A stretch of 8,061 nucleotides of DNA, taken from assembly GCA_002401655.1 (NCBI GenBank), contig NVTT01000077.1:3705-11765 (forward strand). The letters run 5' to 3'. The first letter of the stretch is position 1. Each line of letters starts with the position of its first letter. The position numbers were made by a program, and so were the translations under genes. Positions 1-6,252 of the stretch are shown here, in pieces. Source of the stretch: Gammaproteobacteria bacterium (GTDB lineage: Bacteria; Pseudomonadota; Gammaproteobacteria; Enterobacterales; Kangiellaceae). The notes under the pieces were generated by a model. That model did no database searches, was not told the origin of the DNA, and saw only the letters and a list, made by a program, of their open reading frames with translations.

Positions 1-306
1 TTACAAGTTCCTAATTACGGAAAAAAGATTAAAGCTTATATTAAAACAGTCCGAACCGATGGGCGTCTTGATATTTCTTTGACGGAAATTGATGTCGATG
101 GTAGTGGGGAATCTCTTCATTCTAAAGTGATTAATTTGCTTAAAGAGAATAATGGTTTTTACGAAATCAGCGATAAAAGCTCTCCTGAAAAGATTTACAA
201 CCACTTTGCCGTTAGTAAAAAAGTATTTAAAGCCACTTTGGGTAATCTTTATAAAAAGAAGATTATTAGTTTCGAAAACAATGGTACAAAACTGATTGAA
301 AAATAG
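1..306 (+). CDS. CvfB-family S1-like RNA-binding protein, C-terminal part (5' end outside window)
   Basis: Frame 1 is open from the first base to TAG at 304-306, giving the last 101 residues. The visible part starts with a beta-strand-rich S1-like segment (GKKIKAYIKTVRTDGRLDIS, about residues 7-26). A winged-helix-like tail follows, containing NGFYEISDKSSPEKIYNHF and VSKKVFKATLGNLYKKKIIS. This order and wording match, from memory, the end of the CvfB/YitL family, in which S1 domains precede a winged helix and which binds RNA. In Staphylococcus CvfB affects virulence gene expression; the role in gammaproteobacteria is poorly known. An internal TTG at 79 could be taken as a start, but coding similarity runs upstream of it, so this is a truncated gene and not a 75-residue one. 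The M16 gene follows 69 bp later in the same direction with no obvious terminator between them, so read-through is possible. Confidence 0.8.
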   Translation, partial: LQVPNYGKKIKAYIKTVRTDGRLDISLTEIDVDGSGESLHSKVINLLKENNGFYEISDKSSPEKIYNHFAVSKKVFKATLGNLYKKKIISFENNGTKLIEK

Positions 307-323
307 CCATTGAATACAAATTT

Positions 324-347
324 AGAAATAGAAATAGAAATAGAAAT
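324..347 (+). repeat. Hexanucleotide tandem repeat, four perfect AGAAAT units
   Basis: Four uninterrupted copies of AGAAAT lie in the 69-bp gap between the CvfB-like gene and the M16 peptidase gene, ending 28 bp before the ATG. The tract is non-coding, so copy-number change would alter only leader length or promoter spacing in 6-bp steps. A TTGAAT at 310-315 could be a -35 element placed so that the repeat forms the spacer, but no convincing -10 was found. Confidence 0.85.
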
Positions 348-364
348 TAAAGACAATTATATTT

Positions 365-370
365 AGGGAG
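365..370 (+). promoter_or_regulatory. Shine-Dalgarno site of the M16 peptidase gene
   Basis: AGGGAG lies five bases (all A) upstream of the ATG at 376. This strong, well-placed site fixes the start codon and gives a lipoprotein signal peptide at the very N-terminus. Confidence 0.85.
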
Positions 371-375
371 AAAAA

Positions 376-3234
376 ATGAAAGGTCTAATTTTAACATTAA
401 CGCTAACTCTACTATGGAGTTGCTCTCAATCCGATCCAAATCAATCAAAAGCTAAAGATGATGCGACAATTGAAGTTACTGGTATTCATCTTGTAGAGGA
501 AGTCAAAGGTGTTACTGGTAAAACAGTGATCCCTTATCAAAAATATGAAATGGATAATGGTTTAACCGTTATATTACATGAAGATCATTCTGATCCATTG
601 GTTCATGTTGACGTTACTTACCACGTTGGTTCTGGTCGAGAAGAAATTGGTAAATCTGGATTTGCTCACTTTTTTGAACATATGATGTTTCAAGGTTCGG
701 AAAATGTTGCTGATGAACAACATTTCAAATTGGTCACAGAATCTGGCGGTACGATGAATGGTACTACTAATTCAGATAGAACGAATTACTTCGAAACTGT
801 ACCCGCTAACCAATTAGAAAAAATGCTTTGGTTAGAAGCCGACCGTATGGGATTTTTAGTCGATGCAGTAACTCAAAAGAAATTTGAAGTGCAACGAGAA
901 ACGGTTAAAAATGAGCGAGGACAGCGCGTAGATAATCGTCCTTATGGAAGACTTAATGAACGTGTTTCCGCGGCTCTTTATCCAGAAGGGCATCCTTATT
1001 CTTGGCCTGTGATTGGTTTTATGGAAGATCTTAATAGAGCAAGTGTTATTGATCTGAAGAGCTTCTTCTTAAAATGGTACGGTCCTAACAATGCTACTAT
1101 TACAATTGGTGGTGATATTGATGTTAAATCAACGTTAAAGCTAGCGGTAAAATATTTCGGTTCAATTCCAAGAGGACCTGAAACTAAAATGCCTGAGAAA
1201 CCTGTTTTCTCTTTGGAGTCCGATCGTTATATCTCTATGGAAGACAATGTTCATTTACCCTTAATTTATATGTCATTTCCTACTGTAAGTGTTCGTCATG
1301 CGGATGAAGCTCCACTTGATTTGCTTGCACAAATTTTAGGCGGTGGAAAAACATCATTATTCTATAAGAACATGGTTAAAAATCAATTTGCGGTTCAAGC
1401 TTCGGTTGGCCACCCTTGCGCGGAGTTAGCTTGTACATTTAATATGCTTGCGTTACCTCATCCAGCATCTGGTAAAACATTAGCTGACTTAGAAAAAATT
1501 ATGCGAGATTCTTTAGTTGAGTTTGAAGCAAGAGGTGTTGAGCCAGATGACTTAACTAAAGCCAAAGCTCAAATGGAAGCAAGTTTTATTTTTGGTTTGC
1601 AAAGTGTTAGGGGTAAAGTTAGTCAGCTTGCCGCTAATCAAACGTTCACAGGCAACCCAAATTATATTGAAAAAGATATTGCTCGTTATGCCAATGTCAC
1701 AAAAGAAGATGTGGATCGAGTGTTTAATCAATATATCAAAGGTAAACATTCAGTCATTATGAGTGTGGTTCCAAAGGGTAAGATTGAAACGATTGCTAGT
1801 GCAGACAATTTTAAACCGGCTATCCGTCAACTCGTTAAAGAAGCTGCTATGTCAGCAGATGAATTAGTTTTACGAAAAGCAAAAGATACTTTTGATAGAA
1901 GTAAAATGCCTATCGCTGGCGCTAATGCCCCTGTCTCTGTACCACAAATGTGGCAGCAGGAATTAGAGAATGGCATACAAATTTTGGGAACTCAAAGTAG
2001 TGAGACACCAACAACATCTATTTTAATCAAAATTCCAGCGGGCCATTATTACGAAAGTACCGATAAAGCTGGTACTGCATCGCTTGTTTCAGCCATGTTA
2101 AATGAAGCAACGACGGAGCGTAGCGGTGAAGCGATGAGTAAAGCTTTACAACTGTTAGGTAGTAGCGTTTCAGTTCATTCCAATAACTTTTTCGTTAATG
2201 TTAATGTGAGTTCTTTAACAAAAAATATTGATGCAACAATGGATTTAGTCAAAGAAAAATTATTTAGCCCGGCTTTTTTACAAGAAGATTTTGATAGAAA
2301 TCAAAAGAGTGCTATTCAAGGCAGTGCTAACAGTAAAAAGGACGCAGGATACTTAGCTAGTACGGCTTTCAGGCAATTAATGAATGGTGAAAATATTGCA
2401 GCTATGCCCGGTGGTGGAACGGAAGAGTCGGTTGCTAATATTACTTTAGAAGATGTTAAGTCTTTTTATAACACTTATATTAAGCCTCAAGGAACACAAC
2501 TTATAGTGGTATCGGATAGAACAGAAAAAGAACTAACGACAACCTTGTCATATTTAAGTGGGTGGAAAGGTAAAGGTCCAACATTAGAACTAACTGTTGT
2601 TGATTCCATCGCTAAAAAGGGTGTTGTTTATTTAGTCAATAAAGATGATGCGGCTCAGTCTGCTATTCGTATTGGCAAACGTGGTATTAAAGAAGATATT
2701 ACCGGTGAATATTATCGTACTTACTTAATGAATTTTCCTCTAGGCGGAGCATTTAATAGTCGAATCAACCTAAACCTACGTGAAGACAAAGGATATACCT
2801 ATGGAGCTAGAACTTATTTCTGGGGTAATCGTTTATCGGGTGGCTACACAGCAAGTGCTGAGGTGAGAGCAGATGTAACGGATAAATCTATTGTTGAATT
2901 TGTTAATGAAATAAAAGGTTATTATGAAAAAGGAATTACAGATGGTGAACTAACCTTTATGAAAAATGCTATTAATCAACGTGATGCACTTAAATATGAA
3001 ACGCCAAGAGCCAAATTAGGTTTTCTAGCGCAGATTTTAGAGCACAATTTAACCGCCAAATTTGTAGTTGACCGTGCTGAAATTGTTAACAAGATTACAG
3101 TTAAAGAAATTAATGCGTTAGCTAAAAAGCATCTCAATATTGATGAAATGTTGATGGTCGTAGTAGGTGATGCGAAAACACTGAAGCCACAACTAGAAGC
3201 ACTGGGATATGAAGTGGTTGATTATAGTATCTAA
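376..3234 (+). CDS. M16-family zinc metallopeptidase (insulinase/pitrilysin type), two-domain lipoprotein
   Basis: This 952-residue protein has the length and duplicated architecture of the large periplasmic M16 peptidases. Residues 1-16 form a lipoprotein signal with Cys16 in LWSC and Ser at +2. By the Lol +2 rule the protein should be sorted to the outer membrane; Trp at -2 of the lipobox is unusual. The first M16 domain (about 54-250) holds the inverted zinc motif HFFEH at 98-102. The third ligand is probably Glu180 in VKNER, about 78 residues after the second His. An M16_C domain follows at about 255-440. The second half (about 525-900) repeats the fold, but the zinc motif is replaced around SAMLNEA (572-578), so it is inactive. 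It keeps the GGAFNSRINLNLREDKGYTYG block (790-810), typical of the clamshell partner domain. Expected role: degradation of peptides or misfolded fragments in the periplasm. Substrate is unknown. The gene ends 17 bp before an inverted-repeat element. Confidence 0.93.
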   Translation: MKGLILTLTLTLLWSCSQSDPNQSKAKDDATIEVTGIHLVEEVKGVTGKTVIPYQKYEMDNGLTVILHEDHSDPLVHVDVTYHVGSGREEIGKSGFAHFFEHMMFQGSENVADEQHFKLVTESGGTMNGTTNSDRTNYFETVPANQLEKMLWLEADRMGFLVDAVTQKKFEVQRETVKNERGQRVDNRPYGRLNERVSAALYPEGHPYSWPVIGFMEDLNRASVIDLKSFFLKWYGPNNATITIGGDIDVKSTLKLAVKYFGSIPRGPETKMPEKPVFSLESDRYISMEDNVHLPLIYMSFPTVSVRHADEAPLDLLAQILGGGKTSLFYKNMVKNQFAVQASVGHPCAELACTFNMLALPHPASGKTLADLEKIMRDSLVEFEARGVEPDDLTKAKAQMEASFIFGLQSVRGKVSQLAANQTFTGNPNYIEKDIARYANVTKEDVDRVFNQYIKGKHSVIMSVVPKGKIETIASADNFKPAIRQLVKEAAMSADELVLRKAKDTFDRSKMPIAGANAPVSVPQMWQQELENGIQILGTQSSETPTTSILIKIPAGHYYESTDKAGTASLVSAMLNEATTERSGEAMSKALQLLGSSVSVHSNNFFVNVNVSSLTKNIDATMDLVKEKLFSPAFLQEDFDRNQKSAIQGSANSKKDAGYLASTAFRQLMNGENIAAMPGGGTEESVANITLEDVKSFYNTYIKPQGTQLIVVSDRTEKELTTTLSYLSGWKGKGPTLELTVVDSIAKKGVVYLVNKDDAAQSAIRIGKRGIKEDITGEYYRTYLMNFPLGGAFNSRINLNLREDKGYTYGARTYFWGNRLSGGYTASAEVRADVTDKSIVEFVNEIKGYYEKGITDGELTFMKNAINQRDALKYETPRAKLGFLAQILEHNLTAKFVVDRAEIVNKITVKEINALAKKHLNIDEMLMVVVGDAKTLKPQLEALGYEVVDYSI

Positions 3235-3251
3235 ATGATTTTCTTATTAGC

Positions 3252-3350
3252 AGGGGTCGGAGTCGCCATTGATGATGAGTTAGATGTCTAAATTAAAGTG
3301 TTATGCAAATATTTAGATTATCTCTCAGTTTTAGAGCGACTCCGACACCT
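3252..3350. repeat. REPIN- or MITE-like element with inverted 15-bp ends
   Basis: The left end AGGGGTCGGAGTCGC (3252-3266) and the reverse complement of the right end (3336-3350, AGGTGTCGGAGTCGC) match at 14 of 15 bases. Inside, TCTAAAT (3287-3293) can pair with ATTTAGA (3311-3317), so the roughly 100-bp unit could fold into one long hairpin. It fills nearly all of the gap between two convergent genes, starting 17 bp after one stop and ending 5 bp before the other. Two REP-like ends in inverse orientation around a short variable centre describe a REPIN, mobilised in trans by a RAYT (Y1 transposase). From memory, GGGTCGGAGTCG-type ends occur in RAYT-associated repeats of marine gammaproteobacteria; this was not checked. 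No transposase is in the window. It could secondarily help end transcription from both sides. Confidence 0.65.
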
Positions 3351-3355
3351 TTTAG

Positions 3356-3943
3356 TTAAATAGAATCCAAATCTTTCAACAATTTTTTAAACTTAACTCG
3401 TTTTTTGTATCCTTCAAAAAAATACGTGTAAACGACCTTACCCATATTATCTACAACAATAACACCTGGAAATGGAATACCGTAATGGCGATCTCCAGGT
3501 TTATTTTCTGTATTAACAACATTTAACGCTTTAAACGTTTCAACATTTTGATCAGAAAGAAGTGTATAACTTAATTTCTTTTTATGGCTAAATTTCCGTA
3601 ATGTTTTGGGAGTATCATAAGAAATTCCCATTACGCCATAACCTTTGTTTCTAAATTTATAAGCTTCAGACTGTAGTTCAACCAAATGTCTTTTACAAAA
3701 TGGGCACCAGTCAGCGGATCTGAAAAGGACAATTATTGCACCTTTTGAACGGATGATGTTGCTTAGTTTTTGCTTGTCTCCAAACTGATCTAAAACCGTC
3801 AGTTCTGGCAGTTGAGAGCCTAGTTTTGGTCCAGAATCTATCGGCGGTGAGGCTGCGAAGCTAGAAAATGAGCAAATAGCGATAATAAAAGCAAATACTG
3901 ATAATTTCATTGGTTTTGTTATTTTGATGATTAGTTGATTCAT
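3356..3943 (-). CDS. Exported thioredoxin-fold, peroxiredoxin-like (AhpC/TSA/redoxin) protein
   Basis: The 195-residue product has a basic N-terminus and a hydrophobic stretch (about residues 13-31, MKLSVFAFII...SSFAA), read as a Sec signal peptide with cleavage near residues 30-31. The mature part begins like redoxins (LGSQLPELTVLDQFGDKQKL), then has FRSADWCPFCKRHL with Cys80 and Cys83, a strand GYGVMGISYD, and GIPFPGVIVVD containing the cis-proline (Pro159) of the thioredoxin fold. The CPFC pair resembles 'peroxiredoxin-like' proteins and suggests thiol-disulfide or peroxide chemistry in the periplasm; no single reaction can be assigned. The start at 3943 is preferred because the minus strand reads AAGGA four bases before the ATG, whereas the internal Met12 has no such site. 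It stands alone, convergent with the M16 gene and divergent from the flagellar-type operon. The C-terminus is Lys-rich. Confidence 0.8.
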   Translation of the reverse strand: MNQLIIKITKPMKLSVFAFIIAICSFSSFAASPPIDSGPKLGSQLPELTVLDQFGDKQKLSNIIRSKGAIIVLFRSADWCPFCKRHLVELQSEAYKFRNKGYGVMGISYDTPKTLRKFSHKKKLSYTLLSDQNVETFKALNVVNTENKPGDRHYGIPFPGVIVVDNMGKVVYTYFFEGYKKRVKFKKLLKDLDSI

Positions 3944-4033
3944 ATTTTCCTTATGTAAGTTAAGTTGTAGTCAATCATAAAACCAATAAACAAGTTCAAA
4001 GTTACAAGATAGAATGGCTTGAAGGGGAATAAT

Positions 4034-4060
4034 TAAACTATTTTGGGTATTTGCCGATAA
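4034..4060 (+). promoter_or_regulatory. Sigma-28 (FliA) flagellar promoter
   Basis: The -10 element GCCGATAA (4053-4060) is identical to the FliA consensus. Eleven bases upstream is TAAACTAT (4034-4041), matching the -35 consensus TAAAGTTT at six of eight positions including the key TAAA. Spacing is exactly that expected. Transcription would start near 4067, leaving a leader of about 65 bases before the ATG at 4133. The downstream gene has flagellar axial-protein-like ends, which independently supports the call. Confidence 0.8.
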
Positions 4061-4121
4061 AACTAGCATCTAAATGCAAGTTGAACGCCATTTTATGCGG
4101 TTAGTTCTGTTTTATTGCAAC

Positions 4122-4126
4122 AGGAG
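4122..4126 (+). promoter_or_regulatory. Shine-Dalgarno site of the axial-protein-like gene
   Basis: AGGAG lies six bases before the ATG at 4133, a near-ideal site that sets the start of the 102-residue protein. Translation of the following gene is probably coupled to it. Confidence 0.8.
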
Positions 4127-4132
4127 TGATTT

Positions 4133-4441
4133 ATGCCAATAAATAATATACAGAGCAATTCGCAGAACAATGTGCTAAATATAGGGCTTCAAGGCTTTCA
4201 AGATGCTCAATCTAGAGTAGCTGTCGCAGCTCAGGAGATAGCATCTCAAACTGTTACAGATTCGTCTATTACTCCAAATAGTACTTTGAATAGTCCGTTA
4301 AACAGCACATCAATCAACCAAAATGATTTAACCACTTCTCTGGTTGATCTCAAAGTTGCAGAATTAGACGCTAAAGCTAATGTTAAAGTCATTCAAACTG
4401 CATCTGACTTAATCGGATCGTTACTTGATATACGTGCCTAA
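4133..4441 (+). CDS. Miniature flagellar rod/hook-like protein (N- and C-terminal axial motifs only)
   Basis: The 102-residue product has no signal peptide or membrane segment. Residues 14-40 (VLNIGLQGFQDAQSRVAVAAQEIAS...) resemble the N-terminal helix of flagellar rod/hook proteins, whose pattern is GL.....A..R..V.A.NIAN. Residues 66-102 contain AELDAKANVKVIQTASDLIG and end LLDIRA, closely following the C-terminal helix of FlgC/FlgG/FlgE-type proteins (Y.ANVKVIQTADEMLGTLLDI). Between them is only a 25-residue Ser/Thr/Asn/Pro-rich linker in place of the usual folded middle. In axial proteins these termini pair as coiled coils in the rod and hook and carry the flagellar export signal. The gene is first behind the sigma-28-like promoter, and its TAA overlaps the next gene's ATG by one base. 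It could be a late-exported minor axial component, a plug or a chaperone-like mimic; which one cannot be told from sequence. Confidence 0.75.
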   Translation: MPINNIQSNSQNNVLNIGLQGFQDAQSRVAVAAQEIASQTVTDSSITPNSTLNSPLNSTSINQNDLTTSLVDLKVAELDAKANVKVIQTASDLIGSLLDIRA

Positions 4442-5277
4442 TGTTTATTTCTCACACGCCAACTAATCTACCTGTCAGTACTGCTAATGTGGCGGCAGAA
4501 TCGATAGCGAACGAGGCCTCTTTAAAACCTAGGATCCCTGAAGCACCTCCTACAAATCCAAGTTCTAATTCAAAGCATTCAACTGATTTTTCTGAACAAA
4601 ATAAACCCAATTTGTTAGATTCATTGATTCAGGATAAGACGATCAAAGAACAAACGGAAAATAGTGGAGAAGAATCGACCAGTGATCAAAAAGATGACAG
4701 TACTCCTGAAAACGTTAGTCAAACAGCTAGTAATGTTTCAGATTTAGATCAGGCAGAACAACAACAAGTTGCTCAATTACAAGCTAGAGATCGAGAGGTT
4801 AGAGCGCATGAAGCAGCGCACGCTTCGGTTGGAGGCTCTTTAACGGGCAGTCCCAATCTGAATTTTACCAGTGGGCCCGATGGAAAGCGATATGCGACAT
4901 CAGGCGATGTTTCCATTGATATTTCTAAAGTAGCAAATGATCCATCTGCCACGATAGCCAAATTACAACAAGTTCAGAGCGCTGCTTTGGCGCCTGCTCA
5001 GCCATCTTCACAGGATCGTAAAGTAGCGGCTATTGCTTCTGCGGGTATTAGCGATGCGCAAGTGGAACTGAGTTTAGAAAGGTTAGAAAACTCTAAACAG
5101 GCTAGTGAGTCCCAATCTGAATCAAAGCCTGAAAAGCAATCTGACGTAAAGTCGGATAATGAAGCACTAAACCCAGTAAAAGCTTTGCGAGAATCGCGTG
5201 CTTTAGAGCAAAAGATTGAAGATTCTGGAGCGCTAGAGAATCAGTCACCACTTAATCAACTTAGTCTTATTGCTTAA
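4441..5277 (+). CDS. SprA-related / putative metalloprotease CJM1_0395-family protein
   Basis: The 278-residue protein has three parts. Residues 1-105 are Ser/Asn/Glu/Pro-rich and look disordered, without a Sec signal. Residues about 108-215 form a conserved core: a helix (EQQQVAQLQARDREVRAHEA), the motif HEAAH at 123-127, GPDGKRYATSGDVSIDIS (145-162), an Ala-rich helix with QVQSAALAPAQPSSQDRKVA, and ASAGISDAQVEL. The tail (about 216-278) is again charged and low in complexity. The core matches what is annotated as the SprA-related or 'putative metalloprotease CJM1_0395' family; HEAAH fits the HExxH zinc-peptidase pattern, but peptidase activity is not established and no clear third ligand was found. 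Its ATG overlaps the previous stop (TAATG), so it is probably translationally coupled and under the same sigma-28-like promoter. Disordered Ser/Asn-rich N-termini are compatible with flagellar type III export, which is inference. Confidence 0.78.
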   Translation: MFISHTPTNLPVSTANVAAESIANEASLKPRIPEAPPTNPSSNSKHSTDFSEQNKPNLLDSLIQDKTIKEQTENSGEESTSDQKDDSTPENVSQTASNVSDLDQAEQQQVAQLQARDREVRAHEAAHASVGGSLTGSPNLNFTSGPDGKRYATSGDVSIDISKVANDPSATIAKLQQVQSAALAPAQPSSQDRKVAAIASAGISDAQVELSLERLENSKQASESQSESKPEKQSDVKSDNEALNPVKALRESRALEQKIEDSGALENQSPLNQLSLIA

Positions 5278-5333
5278 TTAATCGATTTAATTGAACCAGT
5301 ATCCATTGATCCAATTATTAAAAGTAATAATCC

Positions 5334-5362
5334 TTTCCAATAGATCGTCACTTACGTAAAAT
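5334..5362 (+). promoter_or_regulatory. Possible sigma-70 promoter of dam
   Basis: TTTCCA (5334-5339, four of six) and TAAAAT (5357-5362, five of six) are separated by 17 bases. Initiation would be near 5369, about 39 bases before the ATG. A GATC site at 5343-5346 lies within the spacer and another at 5308-5311 just upstream, so the gene's own product could modify its promoter. The match is moderate in AT-rich DNA and could be chance. Confidence 0.35.
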
Positions 5363-5407
5363 AGATTAATATCGTTTTAACATATAGAAAGATTAGTCCT
5401 CCTATCA

Positions 5408-6220
5408 ATGAATTCAGAAAGATCAAGACCATTCCTAAAGTGGGCTGGCGGAAAATATCGTCTGCTTGACCGCTTGCAACCTTTATTGCAAGGAACAAAG
5501 TTGATCGAACCATTTGTTGGAGCCGGTTCAGCCTTTTTAAACCTACCTTTTGAACGTTATTTAGTGGGAGATATCAATCCTGATTTAATCAACTTATACG
5601 AATGTTTAAAAAACGAAAAAACCAAGTTTATTGAATATAGCCGTTCATTTTTCGTAGAATCAAATAATAAAAAATCTCAGTACCTAAAATTCCGTGAAGA
5701 ATTCAATAATGGTGCTAAAGGAAGACGTAGAGCTGCCTTGTTTGTTTATATGAATAGATTCGGATTTAATGGATTATGTCGTTATAACAAAAGCGGGGGA
5801 TTCAACGTACCTTTCGGACGTCATAACAAACCCTATTTTCCCGCAAAAGAAATGCTCCATTTTATAGGCGTCGCTAAGAAAACTAAATTTGTTTGTGGTG
5901 ATTTTGTTTCTTTAATGAATAGAGCAAGAAAGGGCGATGTGGTTTATTGCGATCCTCCTTACGTGCCTCTTTCACCTACCGCTAGTTTTACTAGTTACGC
6001 AGCTCAAGGATTTACTTATGATCAACAAGTTGAATTGGCTTATCGCGCACAAAAACTCGCTAACCGAGGCGTGAAAGTTGTAATTTCTAATCATGACAAT
6101 GCGATTACTCGTCAAATATATCAAGACGCAGTTATTGAGTCTTTTTATGTGTCTCGGTTTATAAGTAGAGACGGCGCAAATAGAAAAGCGGCAAAAGAAC
6201 TATTAGCAATTTATCAATAA
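5408..6220 (+). CDS. dam: Dam-type DNA adenine-N6 methyltransferase (GATC)
   Basis: The 270-residue protein is close to the usual Dam length of about 270-280. It begins with RPFLKWAGGKYRLLDRL (motif X, SAM binding), followed by LIEPFVGAGSAFLN (motif I, residues 32-45) and GDINPDLINLY (54-64). The catalytic DPPY is at 182-185 in VVYCDPPYVPLSP, and FTSYAAQGFTYDQQVEL follows. This order is that of D12-class (alpha) adenine methylases such as E. coli Dam and DpnM. The expected reaction transfers a methyl group from S-adenosylmethionine to N6 of adenine in GATC. No restriction-endonuclease gene is adjacent, which favours a housekeeping or regulatory Dam over a restriction partner. No Shine-Dalgarno precedes the ATG; instead CCTCCT lies four bases upstream. 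No other in-frame start upstream is plausible, and the motif X position supports this one. Confidence 0.93.
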   Translation: MNSERSRPFLKWAGGKYRLLDRLQPLLQGTKLIEPFVGAGSAFLNLPFERYLVGDINPDLINLYECLKNEKTKFIEYSRSFFVESNNKKSQYLKFREEFNNGAKGRRRAALFVYMNRFGFNGLCRYNKSGGFNVPFGRHNKPYFPAKEMLHFIGVAKKTKFVCGDFVSLMNRARKGDVVYCDPPYVPLSPTASFTSYAAQGFTYDQQVELAYRAQKLANRGVKVVISNHDNAITRQIYQDAVIESFYVSRFISRDGANRKAAKELLAIYQ

Positions 6221-6252
6221 AAGCCTCTTCAGGATGGTATAGGTTTAATTCG

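Noticed and set aside
1..204. Minus-strand reading frame of 67 residues opposite the CvfB-like gene
   Set aside because: It is the antisense shadow of a well-recognised coding frame, with no ribosome binding site or family resemblance.
79..306. A separate 75-residue protein starting at TTG 79
   Set aside because: The family-like sequence continues upstream in frame to the window edge, so this is the tail of a longer gene.
3974..3979. TATGAT -10 element for the peroxiredoxin-like gene (minus strand)
   Set aside because: The hexamer is good, but the only reasonable -35 (TTGAAC) is 14 bases away, too close for a standard promoter.
5270..5292. Hairpin AATTAA...TTAATT at the end of the SprA-related gene
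   Set aside because: The arms are only A and T around a five-base centre and no T-run follows; expected by chance in AT-rich DNA.
6221..6252. Bidirectional terminator between dam and the barrel gene
   Set aside because: The best stem (AAGCCT with AGGTTT, including a G-T pair) has a 14-base loop and the CCT/AGG alternative is only three pairs; neither is convincing.
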